NCBI GenBank assembly: GCA_016165875.1
Contig: JABBOT010000029.1
Location: 558,001 to 622,000 of the forward strand
Reading direction: 5' to 3'
DNA from: Acanthopleura granulata
Taxonomy: Eukaryota > Mollusca > Polyplacophora > Chitonida > Chitonidae
Length of the DNA: 64,000 nt
Shown here one piece after another: positions 47,926 to 58,804 of the stretch. Below the pieces are notes generated by a model. That model had not been told where the DNA came from. It saw nothing but the letters and a program-made list of their open reading frames with translations, and ran no database searches. The position numbers and the translations under genes are program-made. Positions within the stretch are counted from its first letter, which is position 1; each line of letters begins with the position of its first letter.

Positions 47926-49240
47926 GAAATACAGTTCAGCCTAGTTTGACTGTGGCTTTAGGTCCCGTAGATTAACAAATATCTTACTTATTATAAAAGC
48001 TTGAAAAGAAAACAATGCAGAATCTTACCATATTTGCAGAAGGGGCAGGGGAAAACAGCGAGGGATATCTGTAACAATCGGTAGCAGGCTCAGTGGAAAA
48101 GAAGTAGTGCCGTTTACAAAATGAAAAATTATGGCCGAGTTGAGTTTTGTGCGAACTATCGACGAAGGCTTACCTGTAATATTTTTACAACAATCTATCA
48201 CATTTGACAGGGTAGAGGAGCTGATAGGAATTTTCTCTAATCTACGATAATAGCATTAGTGATCTGTTTCAAAGGAACCACGATGGATATTTTCTCCGCG
48301 CCGTATCCCCCATTACACACGGATAGTTTCGTAATTCTAATTGAGCTGTTATGTTTACATGAGCTAACGCTGACTTACATGTTGTAAACTTGTGATGTTA
48401 TGAAGACAGCGGGCGCTTCCTAATGATGTATATTGAAAGGACCTGCGCACGTTATGGCCACAACGAAGGTAGCACCTGCTGTGTGCTGGAGCCCCAGCGT
48501 GATTAATGAAGAAAAGCTTGAAACAGATAATGGATGTATATATGATGTACATGTATGTATGAGAATGTTAAACAACATTATGTGCGTTGATTATTTTCTG
48601 AAGAAAAAGAAAACAAATCGTAACACAAGCTTCCCATGTGAATACATTTGCCTTGGAAACATTCCGGTGAAGTTATAGTAGGTGGTACTTGTTGGTCCCG
48701 GATGGGTCGACATAAACTCGATAATTAGCATTCACTGAGCACTTTGTTTTAGAGGTAAACATATAGTCATACTTTTTTAACAAAAAGTTTGCTTTAAAAC
48801 ACAACACATGAATCTGTGAATAACCTAAAGACTGGAACGTTCTAAGGGGAAACTCTGCAAAGCGGCAAGCAAAAGATATTGGATTTCATATGTAGGGACT
48901 TATCATTCAACACCTAAGTTACAGAAAACTGCGGAGCCGTAAAAGTGACATGGTGCAAAAGAAAAATATTGGTGATAAAAACCCCACAGTATTCAAACTT
49001 TCTCTTTAATTTTTTCTATAATAAGTCGTGTCCTCAAGATAATTGACCAATGAAAATCTTCCTGGCCTACCTTTCCTTCTCAGTGATTTTATCCAGAGTT
49101 GAATTGTCGGGGACCGTACACGTGTGAAAGAACAACACCAGCAAATTCATAATACGAGAGAATCTATTTATATCATCCATTCTACTACAAAATCTGTCCT
49201 GTTGTCAATTATCTCGAGAATCCCACGTAGTGAACATATT
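47926..49240. other. Intergenic, no gene seen
   Basis: AT-rich DNA without recognised coding or repeat features. An open frame at 48433-48678 has no motif. Confidence 0.5.
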
Positions 49241-49384
49241 GTGCGGACGACTTAGTAAAGATCTCGTGCTCACGACATAATAGAGATGTCGGGAGCACGA
49301 GCTATTTGTTTTGTCGTGCGCACGACTTAGCAAAGATGTCATGCGCACGATGTGTCAAAGATCTCGCGCTCACGAGATAATTAC
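49241..49384. repeat. 25-bp satellite with a palindromic core, about 5.7 units
   Basis: Five consecutive 25-bp units start at 49241, 49266, 49291, 49316 and 49341, with a partial one at 49366. The unit resembles GTGCGCACGAC followed by TTAGCAAAGATGTC. The junction of each pair forms a TCGTGCGCACGA-like palindrome, perfect at the fourth unit. The third unit is the most diverged and partly reads as the reverse complement. Confidence 0.85.
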
Positions 49385-49794
49385 ACGTTTGTATTAGCCA
49401 TTTATCCCGATTTATTAGAAAATAACATAGCTGAAACTTGTGTTGCTGAGGTTTTTTATAAATATTTTTTCTTCCTCATGTCACCTTTATGGCTCCATAG
49501 AATGATGCAGAACAGGACAGTGGAAACAGTCACTTCATGTTATGACTTCTTTTTGTTTTTGCTGCGAATAGCCGGCCGTTCAAATGTTAGACATCTTGAA
49601 CTTTAATATATGTGCATGTAACACGACAGGAAACCATACACGATCGGCTATGGTAATGTTGCAGCTATATGACTTCGTTGTAGTTAAAATGATGAATGCG
49701 GCAATTTAATAAGCCATTTGCCGCAATGATTTCGCTCTCCGCGCAAAAACTAAATCTAACTATATGAAACATTTGTTTTAATTCAGAACTCATA
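49385..49794. other. Intergenic, no gene seen
   Basis: Nothing recognised apart from a short motif-free open frame (49352-49606) that begins inside the satellite. Confidence 0.5.
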
Positions 49795-49925
49795 GCCTGC
49801 GGATGGTGGTAGGTTTCCCTCCATCTCTGCCCGGTTTCCTCCCACCTTAACGCTGACACATAATTGAACGAAATATTCTTGAGAACGGTGTAAAATACAA
49901 ATAAAACAAGTAAATAAATAATGAA
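49795..49925 (+). mobile_element. SINE fragment, 3' half
   Basis: GCCTGCGGATGGTGGTAGG, CTGCCCGGTTTCCTCCCACC, GAAATATTCTTGAGAACGG and an AAGTAAATAAATAATG tail mark the 3' half of the plus-strand SINE. Confidence 0.75.
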
Positions 49926-50239
49926 CAATGAAAATGTAACAATACAAAAAAAATTACGCAACGCACATTTTCAGTTTGCCGATGGTCGATTTTGTGACCA
50001 CATACATGTATGCAACTAAGGCTTAAAACAATGTTGTGCGTGTTAACATCAAATGACCCTCAGTGGTGACAGTATTCTTTTCCAGCCTTCAAAACCAGCA
50101 GCATTACTTTCAGGAAGCATCGTCGTGAGATAAACATTTCTGAGCTTGGAATTAAACCAGTGATAAAGGCAACTTATATGGCCCAGTTTTCATGTTTATA
50201 AAAAGCCACAGACACACATGACAATTAATGGGACGATTT
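49926..50239. other. Intergenic, no gene seen
   Basis: No coding or repeat feature is recognised in this stretch between two SINE fragments. Confidence 0.5.
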
Positions 50240-50375
50240 CAAGCCTCTGGTCTTTGGTCATGCGTTTCCCCCGGGCTACGCACGTTTTCCTCCCACCATA
50301 ATGTTGGTGGCCATCGTATAAGTGAAATATTCCTGAGTATAGCGTAAAACATCAATCAAATAAATGAATATATCA
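50240..50375 (+). mobile_element. SINE fragment, 3' half
   Basis: CCCCCGGGCTACGCACG, TTTTCCTCCCACCATAATG, GTGAAATATTCCTGAGTATA and CAATCAAATAAATGAAT match the SINE 3' half, in the same orientation as its neighbour at 49795. Confidence 0.75.
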
Positions 50376-51837
50376 AATCTATCAAATGTTTCATTTAGGC
50401 AACACTGTAATAAATGAAGAATGCTGTAAGAAGTGTATTAAAAAAACGCACATGTCAATCAAAAAATAAAATTAAAATTATCTTCATTAATTCTGCTATT
50501 GGATGAAACAACACACACAAGATTGTCTCGTCTTTATGTTATTGTACACCGCTATCGTAAACTCTGTCATCAATCCACCATTATTCGTCATCAAAAGGAA
50601 ATCCAAACATTGCATTTTTTCAAACTTAACAACTGATGGCCCTGCAGGAGACTCTGACAAGCTACACAAAAGGGTCCAAATCGCAGAGAAGCACATCGTT
50701 TCCTGCTGTGACGCTGCAGTGTTTCTGTACTACCTGAGTGCTTTCAGAGCACACGTGCATCTAGAAGTGTGAAGTAACCCCGGAAAAACAAAAGAGTTCA
50801 CGGCTTTGGGAGCTTTAATAAGGCGGGAAGGAGTTTTACGAGTTTTACTATCACTGACATTAATACAACAGAACATTCATCCAGCCAAAACTCTCATACA
50901 TAATATTCACAAACAGATCAGTATCATTACGGTCTTAAAAAAGAAAGCAAATGTATCTACTTACCATGGTTGTTTCGTGCCTAACACCATGTTTCAGAAT
51001 TTTCCACTTAAATGACGGTTGTCACGGTTATGGATGGAAAAACTTGTAGTGCTCGGGGTAATCTTCTCCGGGTATCTGACAAAATGCTTCACTTCATTCG
51101 TCCAGGTCACAATCGCTGATGTGAGCAATTGCTTAATCTGTACGTATTAAACAGTCACATCAATATTACATATTCTGAGATGATTTTAATCAGCTGACAG
51201 GATCATAATCTATTTCTATACCGAGATTTCAATTTCAGAGCATCCTCTTCACGTTCTATTTTAGAAAACACCTGCTAAAATATAAATTCCTAACTTAGGA
51301 CACAATCTTATCCCAGAAAACAATTTTGAAGTTGAGATTAGGCCTCACTTAAGTATAATACAAGCTTTTCGAATCTAACACAGGGGCAGTATTTATCTCC
51401 ACTCCAGGGAAACCGGTATGTACGACAAGTAGAGTCACGACTGCGCTTCGCGTATTGCATAGAAATGTAGCAAAAGCTAATATTTATTTCGGCTGTTTGC
51501 AACATTTTTGGTACCACTGACTGTAAATAAGGTCTGCTACCTGATCGTCATGAACTGCAACAGCAGTCCGTTGGTCTTATTTGTTTCCATTCCAGTGGAG
51601 AGTTTTTGAAGTTCAGTGTGTGAATGACGTCAATTGAGTTGTTGGTGTCGTTTCTAATATAGAAGTGAAGTACAATAAGTTCAACACCCATTATCAGACA
51701 TGGATTAATTTTGCAAAGAATTACGAATATGCACACCAGGAAAATTTGAGTGCAAACGGCAAAGAATGAGAAAATAGAACTTGGCGAGAAATACCTGGAG
51801 TTAGAATTACCTGGCTGAGTGATGGAGATTATTTGCC
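50376..51837. other. Host flank of copy 6, no gene seen
   Basis: No coding feature is recognised; open frames at 50503-50772 and 50806-51015 have no motif. The stretch 51492-51528 is notable because an identical 37-bp copy lies inside the 5' UTR of copy 6. Confidence 0.5.
51492..51528 (+). repeat. 37-bp segment duplicated in copy 6
   Basis: This is identical base for base to 52484-52520, just upstream of ORF1 of copy 6. It begins GCTGTTTGCAACATT and ends GACTGTAAAT. Confidence 0.95.
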
Positions 51838-51906
51838 TCTTCTTACCAACTCCCCCGTGGGGTTCTCGGGAGTGAAAAGAATAGGGCCCCAGTTCTCTTG
51901 GTAAGC

Positions 51907-52003
51907 TTGTCGTACAAGGCGACTAACCTAGGGCTCTCCCGTGTGGTTCCGGTGAATAGAGTAGTTCCACAGCCTCCCCGGGCTGGTCGTACAAGGCGAC
52001 TAA
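51907..52003 (+). promoter_or_regulatory. Paired hairpins in the 5' UTR of copy 6
   Basis: TTGTCGTACAAGGCGACTAA at 51907-51926 and TGGTCGTACAAGGCGACTAA at 51984-52003, 77 bp apart. Further upstream, TGGGG and CCCCA (within 51856-51892) can pair as a 5'-terminal hairpin. Confidence 0.6.
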
Positions 52004-52483
52004 AAGGGGCAACCTGTTTGCCGTGGGTTGCCACCCGTGATGGGGGAGGACGAGATCCTGGTGGCTGAGGACGGGTTGATCTTGCGAGATCCTCACGCCC
52101 AACACTCCACTTCGGCCCTTACTTCTCCAAAGACGGGCGGTCGGATGACCCGATCCGATCAATCGGCTGGTCACGCCTGCCTCTGCGTGGTTCCAAACCT
52201 TCTCTATATAAACATTCTTTAGAGAACAACTGATTTTTCTCAAATTTCGTTCGTGGAATTGCGTTTGAGGCGGCGGCTGTAGGGTCACTCAAGTAGTCCG
52301 TGTCTAATGTGCAACCTCCTTCATAGGGTGGGTGATGGAGGAGCTCGGGTGGGGAATGGGGTGTGCATATTAGGGCCATCTATTTGAGTACACCCATGTG
52401 GAATCCTTGGTGTCTTTCCTGCTGGGTATCCCCAGGTTCAGGCATCGCCCTTGTTGGCACTCCGTGGTGGGTGGGGAACACGT

Positions 52484-52520
52484 GCTGTTTGCAACATTTT
52501 TGGTACCACTGACTGTAAAT
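52484..52520 (+). repeat. 37-bp foreign segment in the leader of copy 6
   Basis: In copies 2, 3 and 5 the text between GGAACACGTG and the ATTTATTATGAAT start region is short (GGGTGAATTCCAAA-like). In copy 6 it is replaced by a 37-bp segment identical to 51492-51528, followed by CCGTG. ORF1 starts 15 bp downstream. Confidence 0.93.
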
Positions 52521-52535
52521 CCGTGATTATTTATT

Positions 52536-53897
52536 ATGAATACCCTAAACCTTTCTAAAAATGTTTCTAATTTGAGATCGTCTTCTCAGCCAATTTCAGG
52601 GGCTGATAAAAAGAGGAAGCTGGAGGCTTTATCAGATTCTATAGTCATTCGACAGGAAAGTTGGCCGGCTTTTATTGTTCTCTCAACAAAGAGTGAACAA
52701 AAGCCGGCCTCTACAATTCATCCTTTTCTTTTGAAGAGGGCTTTGGAGGGTGCAGCAGGCACCTTAAAAAACGTTGAAAAGCTGCGATCCGGAGACATTC
52801 TAATCGAATGTTTCAGGAAACAACAATCTAAAAATTTATTGTCATTGAATAGGATTTCTGATATATCTGTTTTTACATCCCCTCACATTACCCTGAACAG
52901 CTCTCAGGGAATAATACGCGACAGGGATGGGGATATCTTCGACCTATCTGAAGAAGAAATCTGTGCAGAACTAAAACCACAGGGTGTTGTCAGAGTGAAG
53001 CGTTTCACAACAAAAAAAGCTGGCAACATCCTCAAATTAAACACCTATCTGATAACCTTTAATAGTACCTCTCTACCATCATATATCTACATTGGCCCGT
53101 ATAGGGTTAATGTGGATTTATACATACCTAACCCGACACGGTGTTTTACTTGCCAAAAGTTTGGTCATGGCAAAGGCCAGTGTAAAAATAAACTGGTTTG
53201 TTTCAGATGCGGCAGTGAAGGTCATGATGGTTTTGACTGCAGCAGCACAATAAAGTGCTGCAATTGCGGCCGAGATCACATGGCCTCCTCTAAGGACTGT
53301 CCTTTTTTCATTAAAGAAAAACAGATAATCACTTTAAAAACTACAAACAATATTTCCTATCAGGAGGCCCGCAAATTGGCCTCACTTTCGAGTACGACAC
53401 CGCAGACTTCGTTTGCCAATGTAGTCAAGCGAGCTGCAACATCTGTTGCAACTCAAACTTCCTTGACTTGGCCCATTGGAAACGACAAACCTAACCCGAT
53501 CACTGTGGAACGTCTAGCTCAACCTGAACGGAACTCCTGCTCAACCCAGACCCTCACGGTAAAAGAAATAAAAGCAGTAAAGAATACCGAAAAAAATATA
53601 CCTGAACCTCAGCCCTCTAAAAATCATAACGACAAAAACAAATCCAATAACAAAGTTCAAAGTAATATTAAAACCAGTAAACCGAGTGGCCATACAGAAC
53701 GTCTGTCTAAGGCCACTCGAGATCCTATCCAAACATTTAACAGGTTTGGATCGTTGGAGGACGTCGTCCCTTCAACATTAGATGCGGATGTGATGGATAC
53801 ATCACCCGCACCAGGGAGATCTTCCAGCCGATCTCCAAGAAAGGGTCGTCCTCGGTCCAAATATAGAGACAAGTCTCCTATTCGCCTCCCTCCGTAA
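52536..53897 (+). CDS. LINE ORF1 protein, gag-like, three CCHC knuckles (453 aa)
   Basis: The only intact ORF1 in the window. Such proteins coat the LINE RNA and act as nucleic-acid chaperones in the retrotransposition particle. The N-terminal third is polar and lysine-rich. A conserved central block (FIVLSTK, RSGDILIECF, GIIRDRDGDIFDLSEEEI) follows. Three knuckles span residues about 203-255: CFTCQKFGHGKGQC, CFRCGSEGHDGFDC and CCNCGRDHMASSKDC, the last with slightly different spacing. The C-terminus (about 430-450) is rich in S, R, P and K. I chose the start at 52536 because the NLSKNVSN leader is shared with copy 3. The stop TAA overlaps the ORF2 ATG. Subfamily difference: copies 2, 3 and 5 have serine in place of the second cysteine. 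Confidence 0.93.
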   Translation: MNTLNLSKNVSNLRSSSQPISGADKKRKLEALSDSIVIRQESWPAFIVLSTKSEQKPASTIHPFLLKRALEGAAGTLKNVEKLRSGDILIECFRKQQSKNLLSLNRISDISVFTSPHITLNSSQGIIRDRDGDIFDLSEEEICAELKPQGVVRVKRFTTKKAGNILKLNTYLITFNSTSLPSYIYIGPYRVNVDLYIPNPTRCFTCQKFGHGKGQCKNKLVCFRCGSEGHDGFDCSSTIKCCNCGRDHMASSKDCPFFIKEKQIITLKTTNNISYQEARKLASLSSTTPQTSFANVVKRAATSVATQTSLTWPIGNDKPNPITVERLAQPERNSCSTQTLTVKEIKAVKNTEKNIPEPQPSKNHNDKNKSNNKVQSNIKTSKPSGHTERLSKATRDPIQTFNRFGSLEDVVPSTLDADVMDTSPAPGRSSSRSPRKGRPRSKYRDKSPIRLPP

Positions 53898-56800
53898 TGT
53901 CTACATACCACAAAATTATACACTGGAATTGTCGAGGTCTTAAGGTTAATTTTATTGAAATAACACAGCTGGTCCCATCATTAAATCCTATTGCCCTTTT
54001 TCTTCAGGAAACTCACCTGAAGACATCTGACAAAGATAAAATAACTCTGAAAAATTATTCACTTTATAGTACATTTTGTCAGGAAGAAGAGCAAGCTGCA
54101 GGCGGCTCCACTATCTTCATAAATAACAATATTATCCACAGTCCTGTTACTCTGGATACAGAGCTTCAGGCTGTGGCCGTTCGTGTCTCAATGTCTAAAA
54201 CAGTCACTTTGTGTTCGGTTTATATTCCGCCGAACACTTCTTTGTCAGCTTTACAGTTACATAATTTGAAAGAACAATTACCCACACCCTTCATAATAAT
54301 GGGCGATTTTAATTCCCATAACCCCTTATGGGGAAGTAACAACATAAATAATAAGGGCAAGGTAGTAGAAGATTTTTTAACCAAGGAGGAACTGTGTTAT
54401 TTCAATGATGGTTCTAATACTCATTTGCATGCGGGTAACGGCATCTATTCTGCTATCGATCTCACTATCACAGATCCATCACTTCTCCTGGATTTTTCTT
54501 GGAGAGTGCACGAGGATCTTTGTGGTAGTGACCATTTTCCTATTATCCTAGAGCATGTCACTTCTAATTCTTTAGAACGTGTAGCTAGGTGGAAGTTCGA
54601 TAAAGCAGATTGGATGGCATTTGAGATGTTCTGTGAGGCTGATATCACTCCACAGACTCTCAATGCAGCAGATCACCCAATATTTAAATTTAATCAGCTT
54701 ATATTACGAGCTGCAGATAGAACTATCCCTAAGACCTCGACCAGTCCAAAATCCAAAAGTAAACCCTGGTACGACAATGACTGTCGTAAAGCCATAAAGG
54801 ACCGTAAAAGGGCTGAGCGCAAGTTCAATCATTGTCCTACTGATAAAAATTTAAACCAGGTTCGTATTCTTGCAGCCAAGGCTCGTCGATTACTTAAGTC
54901 CAAGAGACGATCTTGTTGGCGGAACTTCGTTTCAGGCATTACGTCAAAAACACCTATGCGAAAGGTCTGGAATATGGTTCAGAAACTTAAGGGTAAAAAT
55001 AACAAAGCAAAAGTCCAGCACTTGAAAGATGGAGATAACACACTAACTTCTCCATCCGATATAGCTAATAAATTAGCGGAATCCATTTCAAAAAAATCTT
55101 CTTCTGAGAATTATACTTCAGAATTTCAACATATCAAAAACCAGAAGGAGAAAATGAAATTGCCCTTTTCTTCTAAAAGCTTAGAAGATTATAATCGTCC
55201 TTTTAATATCGATGAACTAAAAACTGCACTCAGAAAGGCACATGATACAGCATGTGGTCCTGATAACGTATATTATAAACTTCTGAACCATTTATCAGCT
55301 GAACCACTTGAGACTCTCTTGGACTTATTGAACGATATTTGGATAACTGGTAATTTTCCACCCTCATGGAGGGAGGCATGTATTATCCCGGTTCCCAAAC
55401 CGGGTAAGGATCATACTGATCCAAATAATTACCGTCCCATAGCTCTTACCAGTTGCGTCTGTAAGACTATGGAACGGATGATAAATGATAGACTTGTTTG
55501 GTTTCTCGAAACCAACAAGTTACTATCTAATATCCAATGTGGTTTTCGTCAAGGTAGATCCACAGTGGATCACCTTGTTCGACTTGAAAGTTTCATTCGC
55601 CATGGTTTTATTAATAATGAACATGTGGTGTCAGTATTTTTTGACCTTGAAAAGGCCTACGACACCACATGGAAATATGGCATTTTAAAAGACCTCGCGG
55701 ATATGGGCCTTAAAGGTCGATTACCTATATTTATATCCAAATTTTTATCAAATCGTCAGTTTCAGGTACGGGTGGGGTCCACTCTTTCCGACTCTTATGA
55801 GCAAGAGATGGGTGTACCCCAGGGCAGTATCCTTTCACCTACGCTGTTCAGCATCAAAATTAATAGCTTGGCCCAAACATTAACATCTGGAACCGAGGGT
55901 TGTTTATATGTAGATGATTTTCTGATATGCTACCGGGCGAAAAATATGAATAACATCGAGCGGCAACTGCAGCTTTGTCTCAATAAGATCGAGAAATGGG
56001 CAGTTGCCAATGGTTTTAGATTTTCTACGTCTAAAACCGTCGGTATGCATTTCTGCAATAAACGCAAACTTCATCTAGACCCTGAGCTTAAATTTTGTGG
56101 TGAACCAGTGAAGATTGTTGGGGAAAATAAATTTTTAGGAGTTATATTCGATAGTAAATTATCTTTTATACCTCACATAAAAACGCTTAAAGCTAAATGT
56201 ATAAAGGCTCTCGATATAATTAAGGTCGTGTCTAGCACCGATTGGGGTGCTGACCGATCTGTTTTACTTAATTTATATCGTTCTCTGGTGAGGTCTAAAT
56301 TGGACTATGGGTCCATCATTTATGGTTCCGCTAGGAAATCATATCTTAAAATGTTGGATCCGGTCCATCACCAAGGTCTGAGGCTCAGCCTTGGTGCCTT
56401 TAGAACCTCACCAGTAGAGAGTTTATACGTGGAGGCCAATGAGCCTTCTTTACATAACCGACGTATTAAACTCAGCCTTCAATATGCAACAAAGCTTAAA
56501 GCTCACCCAACAAACCCTGCCTACGACTGTGTTTTCAATCCATCATATGTAGACAAATATACTAAATGTCCTAAGAAGATCCCTCCGTTCGGTCTTCGTA
56601 TACGGGACCATGTTGTGGAAGCTAACATCAAGCTAGAGGAGATAGCTCCGGTATCTTTTCCGGAGTCTCCCCCCTGGCTTCTTCCACAACCTAAACTAAT
56701 ATTTGATCTACGTCAATATAATAAATCGAATACAAACCCTCTTATAATTCAGCAAGCTTTTGCTGAAATTAAGGCTAATTATCCAAATTATAAATTTATA

Positions 56801-57593
56801 TACACTGATGGGTCAAAGGATGAGGACAGGGTTGCGGCTGCGGCTGTCTTAGAACAGCGGGTCTCTTCTCTTCGTCTTCCGTCTTCATCGTCTATCTTTT
56901 CTGCAGAAGCCAGGGCTATACTCCTGGCCTTATCATATGTTTCCTCTGGGCGGTATGTACAATACAATGGTATGTAGTGACTCGCTCTCCTGCCTTTTGG
57001 CAATGCAGAATAATAAATTCAAAAACCCGCTTATTATCGAAATTTTAGCCTTACATAGAAAATTGATTAAAAGAGGCAAAGATATTATATTCTGTTGGAT
57101 ACCAAGCCATGTTGGTATCCATGGAAACACAGTCGTGGACAGGGAGGCAAAGGCTGCCCTAAATAAATCCGTATCAAAAGTTAAAATCCCATACACTGAT
57201 TTTAAATCTAACATTCTTAAGTATATCCGTCGCCTTTGGCAGGATGAATAGGACGTGCAGGTGTGTAATAAACTGCACGCTATTCACCCTGTCATTGGCC
57301 ATAACTCTTATACACTGGGTATGTCTCGTAGAGACCAAGTGGTTTTAACAAGATGCCGTGTTGGGCATTCTCGTCTAACACACAATTTTATCCTGGATGG
57401 GAGCAGTGCTCCCGAGTGTGTTGGATGTGGTGTTGAATACGGCATCAAACATATCCTGGTTGACTGTTTAGACTTTGCCCATGTGCGGCAAAGATTCTAC
57501 ACAGTAAACTCCACATATGATTTGTTTGACAGCATCGTTGGCGACGCTGTCATAAAATATTTGAAGGCCATTGGCCTGTATCATAAAATATAA
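53897..57593 (+). pseudogene. LINE ORF2 (APE endonuclease, RT, RNase H), two late lesions
   Basis: The product nicks target DNA, primes reverse transcription and removes RNA. The first 1026 codons are open to 56977. Endonuclease motifs are WNCRG (10-14), QETH with Glu38, GDFN (136-139) and SDH (211-213). RT has YRPIALTSC, FFDLEKAYD, VPQGSILSP (about 640-648) and YVDD (671-674). RNase H has YTDGS (969-973) with Asp971 and Glu1004. At about 56952 a short unrelated stretch (GTATGTACAATAC) replaces the TGCCCAGAGGG seen in copies 2 and 3 and shifts the frame by two. The next parts continue at 56979-57251 (SDSLSCLL, SHVGIHGN) and, after a TAG at 57249 in place of tryptophan, at 57255-57593 with the CVGC...H motif. 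Uninterrupted length would be about 1230 aa, normal for the I superfamily. Confidence 0.92.
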
Positions 57594-57829
57594 ATATTAT
57601 TTACATACATACTCGTGATAAAACTTCCTTAATGTGCTGGTTTTCGAGTTTTAGCTGTTTTGGTTTTCTTACCTGATTTTAATCATGTCCGTACGTTTTT
57701 GGTTTGTTTTTAATGTTTTCATGTCACTATCGAAAACCTGAACTGTCTCGTGGTTCCACCTTGTTCTCGCCACGATATGGCTGAGATATTGCCGATGTGG
57801 CGCTAAGCCATAATCATTCATTCATTCAT
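57594..57829 (+). other. LINE 3' UTR and ATTC tail of copy 6
   Basis: The same 3' UTR as in copies 2, 3 and 5, ending AAGCCATAATC then ATTCATTCATTCATT, directly before the right target duplication. Confidence 0.85.
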
Positions 57830-57843
57830 TCTTCTTACCAACT

Positions 57844-58077
57844 GTAAATCTTTCTGACCGCGGAACTGAAATTATATACTTTGTAGTTCCCGCAAAAAAT
57901 TTAACATTCATTTGGTGGTGTTTCCAGTTAAGGATGACAGAAAAACGCGTTTTCTGCTGTGCAGCATGCACATCATACTTATTTTGAGATGCCACTTTTT
58001 GAAGTTTTGCAGATTTTCGCCAAACGATTTCACTGTGTAATAGGACAGTTAAAAAATGTAAAAGAGATTTTCAGACG
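57844..58077. other. Host flank right of copy 6
   Basis: No gene recognised; this is the continuation of the sequence interrupted by copy 6. Confidence 0.5.
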
Positions 58078-58590
58078 TGCGTTAGTTCTTTCGCATTACT
58101 AATGAAGAGTATCAATAATAGATAAGGCTTTGAGAGAGAAAACAAGACGTATGTTGTAGCATACAGATCTCAGGGGAAGGCATACTGTACGTCTTTCTTA
58201 TTTCTCTTCGCAGAGCACCAGACAGTTGACAGGATTGGGTGGAGGGAACGGTGAGTTATAGGAGAAAGGTGATGAATAAATAAATAAATAAAGTGCAAAC
58301 GCAAATTAAAATTAAAACGGTGCCGGTGAAGTTCGTGAAATTGTTATCGCGGACATAGCGTTTTTTTTCTTATCCGTAAAAAGGCATTTGACGATAGTTC
58401 ACAACGGTGACGCCGTTTCCTCATTTGTCGCCCAAGGAAACACAATTCCAGGGGCCATTTGGGTAGCAGGAGCATAAGGTTTATTTTTTCACTGCCGTAA
58501 CTCTGTGAATCTGATAGTGGGCTTTTCTACTGTAACATTAAACGTTTTCCTCAACGGATCAGTGTAAAATACATCTTGTGTGCAGTAAAT
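58078..58590 (+). repeat. Dispersed repeat, copy A of a pair
   Basis: It aligns with 60672-61020 in the same orientation. Shared blocks are GTCAATAATAGATAAGGC-like, GTACGTCTTTCTTAT, TCTCTTC, AGTTGACAG, ATTGGGTGG, ATAGGAGA, GGTGA and AATAAATAAA. Further matches extend to CATCTTGTGTGCA. The family is not recognised and no coding motif is present. Confidence 0.75.
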
Positions 58591-58804
58591 TGCTTTATCT
58601 TGAAATTATAATTCTCTAAAACCCAACAATGACTGAGAAATTAGAAACTGAAGACTCGATGTGTTCGACACGGTTGGGTTGTGTTGTGAATGGCGTTTCT
58701 TCTTTGCATTAGATTAACTTCAAGATACTTTTCCTAGTCCAGTAGTTAGGATCATGTGCATGACTTAAAGTCAGAAGCTGTAACTAAAATTAATTTTCAT
58801 GGAT

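Larger units (their letters stand above)
51852..57829 (+). mobile_element. Young LINE copy 6, full length, best preserved
   Basis: Complete from CCCCCGTGGGG to the ATTC tail. It is flanked by a perfect 14-bp target duplication TCTTCTTACCAACT at 51838-51851 and 57830-57843, and the flanks are not LINE sequence. ORF1 is intact and ORF2 is open for 1026 codons. It represents the subfamily with an intact first zinc knuckle. It is the nearest thing to an autonomous element in the window, although two late ORF2 lesions make it inactive as sequenced. Confidence 0.95.

Noticed and set aside
49241..49384. A CRISPR array, because of the regular 25-bp period
   Set aside because: The whole unit repeats, with no unique spacers, and the DNA is animal; it is a satellite.
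9355..50580. Loose similarity between about 9355-9450 and 50485-50580 (CTGSTATTGGATRAAACRACA and nearby)
   Set aside because: It may be a very old repeat, but the alignment by eye is patchy and fades within 100 bp; not strong enough to call.
19589..52379. An antisense open frame (MALICTPHSPPELLHH type) repeated in the 5' UTRs of copies 2, 3, 5 and 6 (19589-19849, 26267-26476, 39000-39209, 52119-52379)
   Set aside because: Its conservation is explained by recent common origin of the copies; the DNA around it is equally conserved. No start context or homologue is visible, and the older copies do not keep it.
51415..56966. A 10-bp match (CGGTATGTAC) between the host flank at 51415 and the replaced block in copy 6 ORF2
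   Set aside because: Ten bases recur by chance too readily in 64 kb. It would only matter if longer homology were found.
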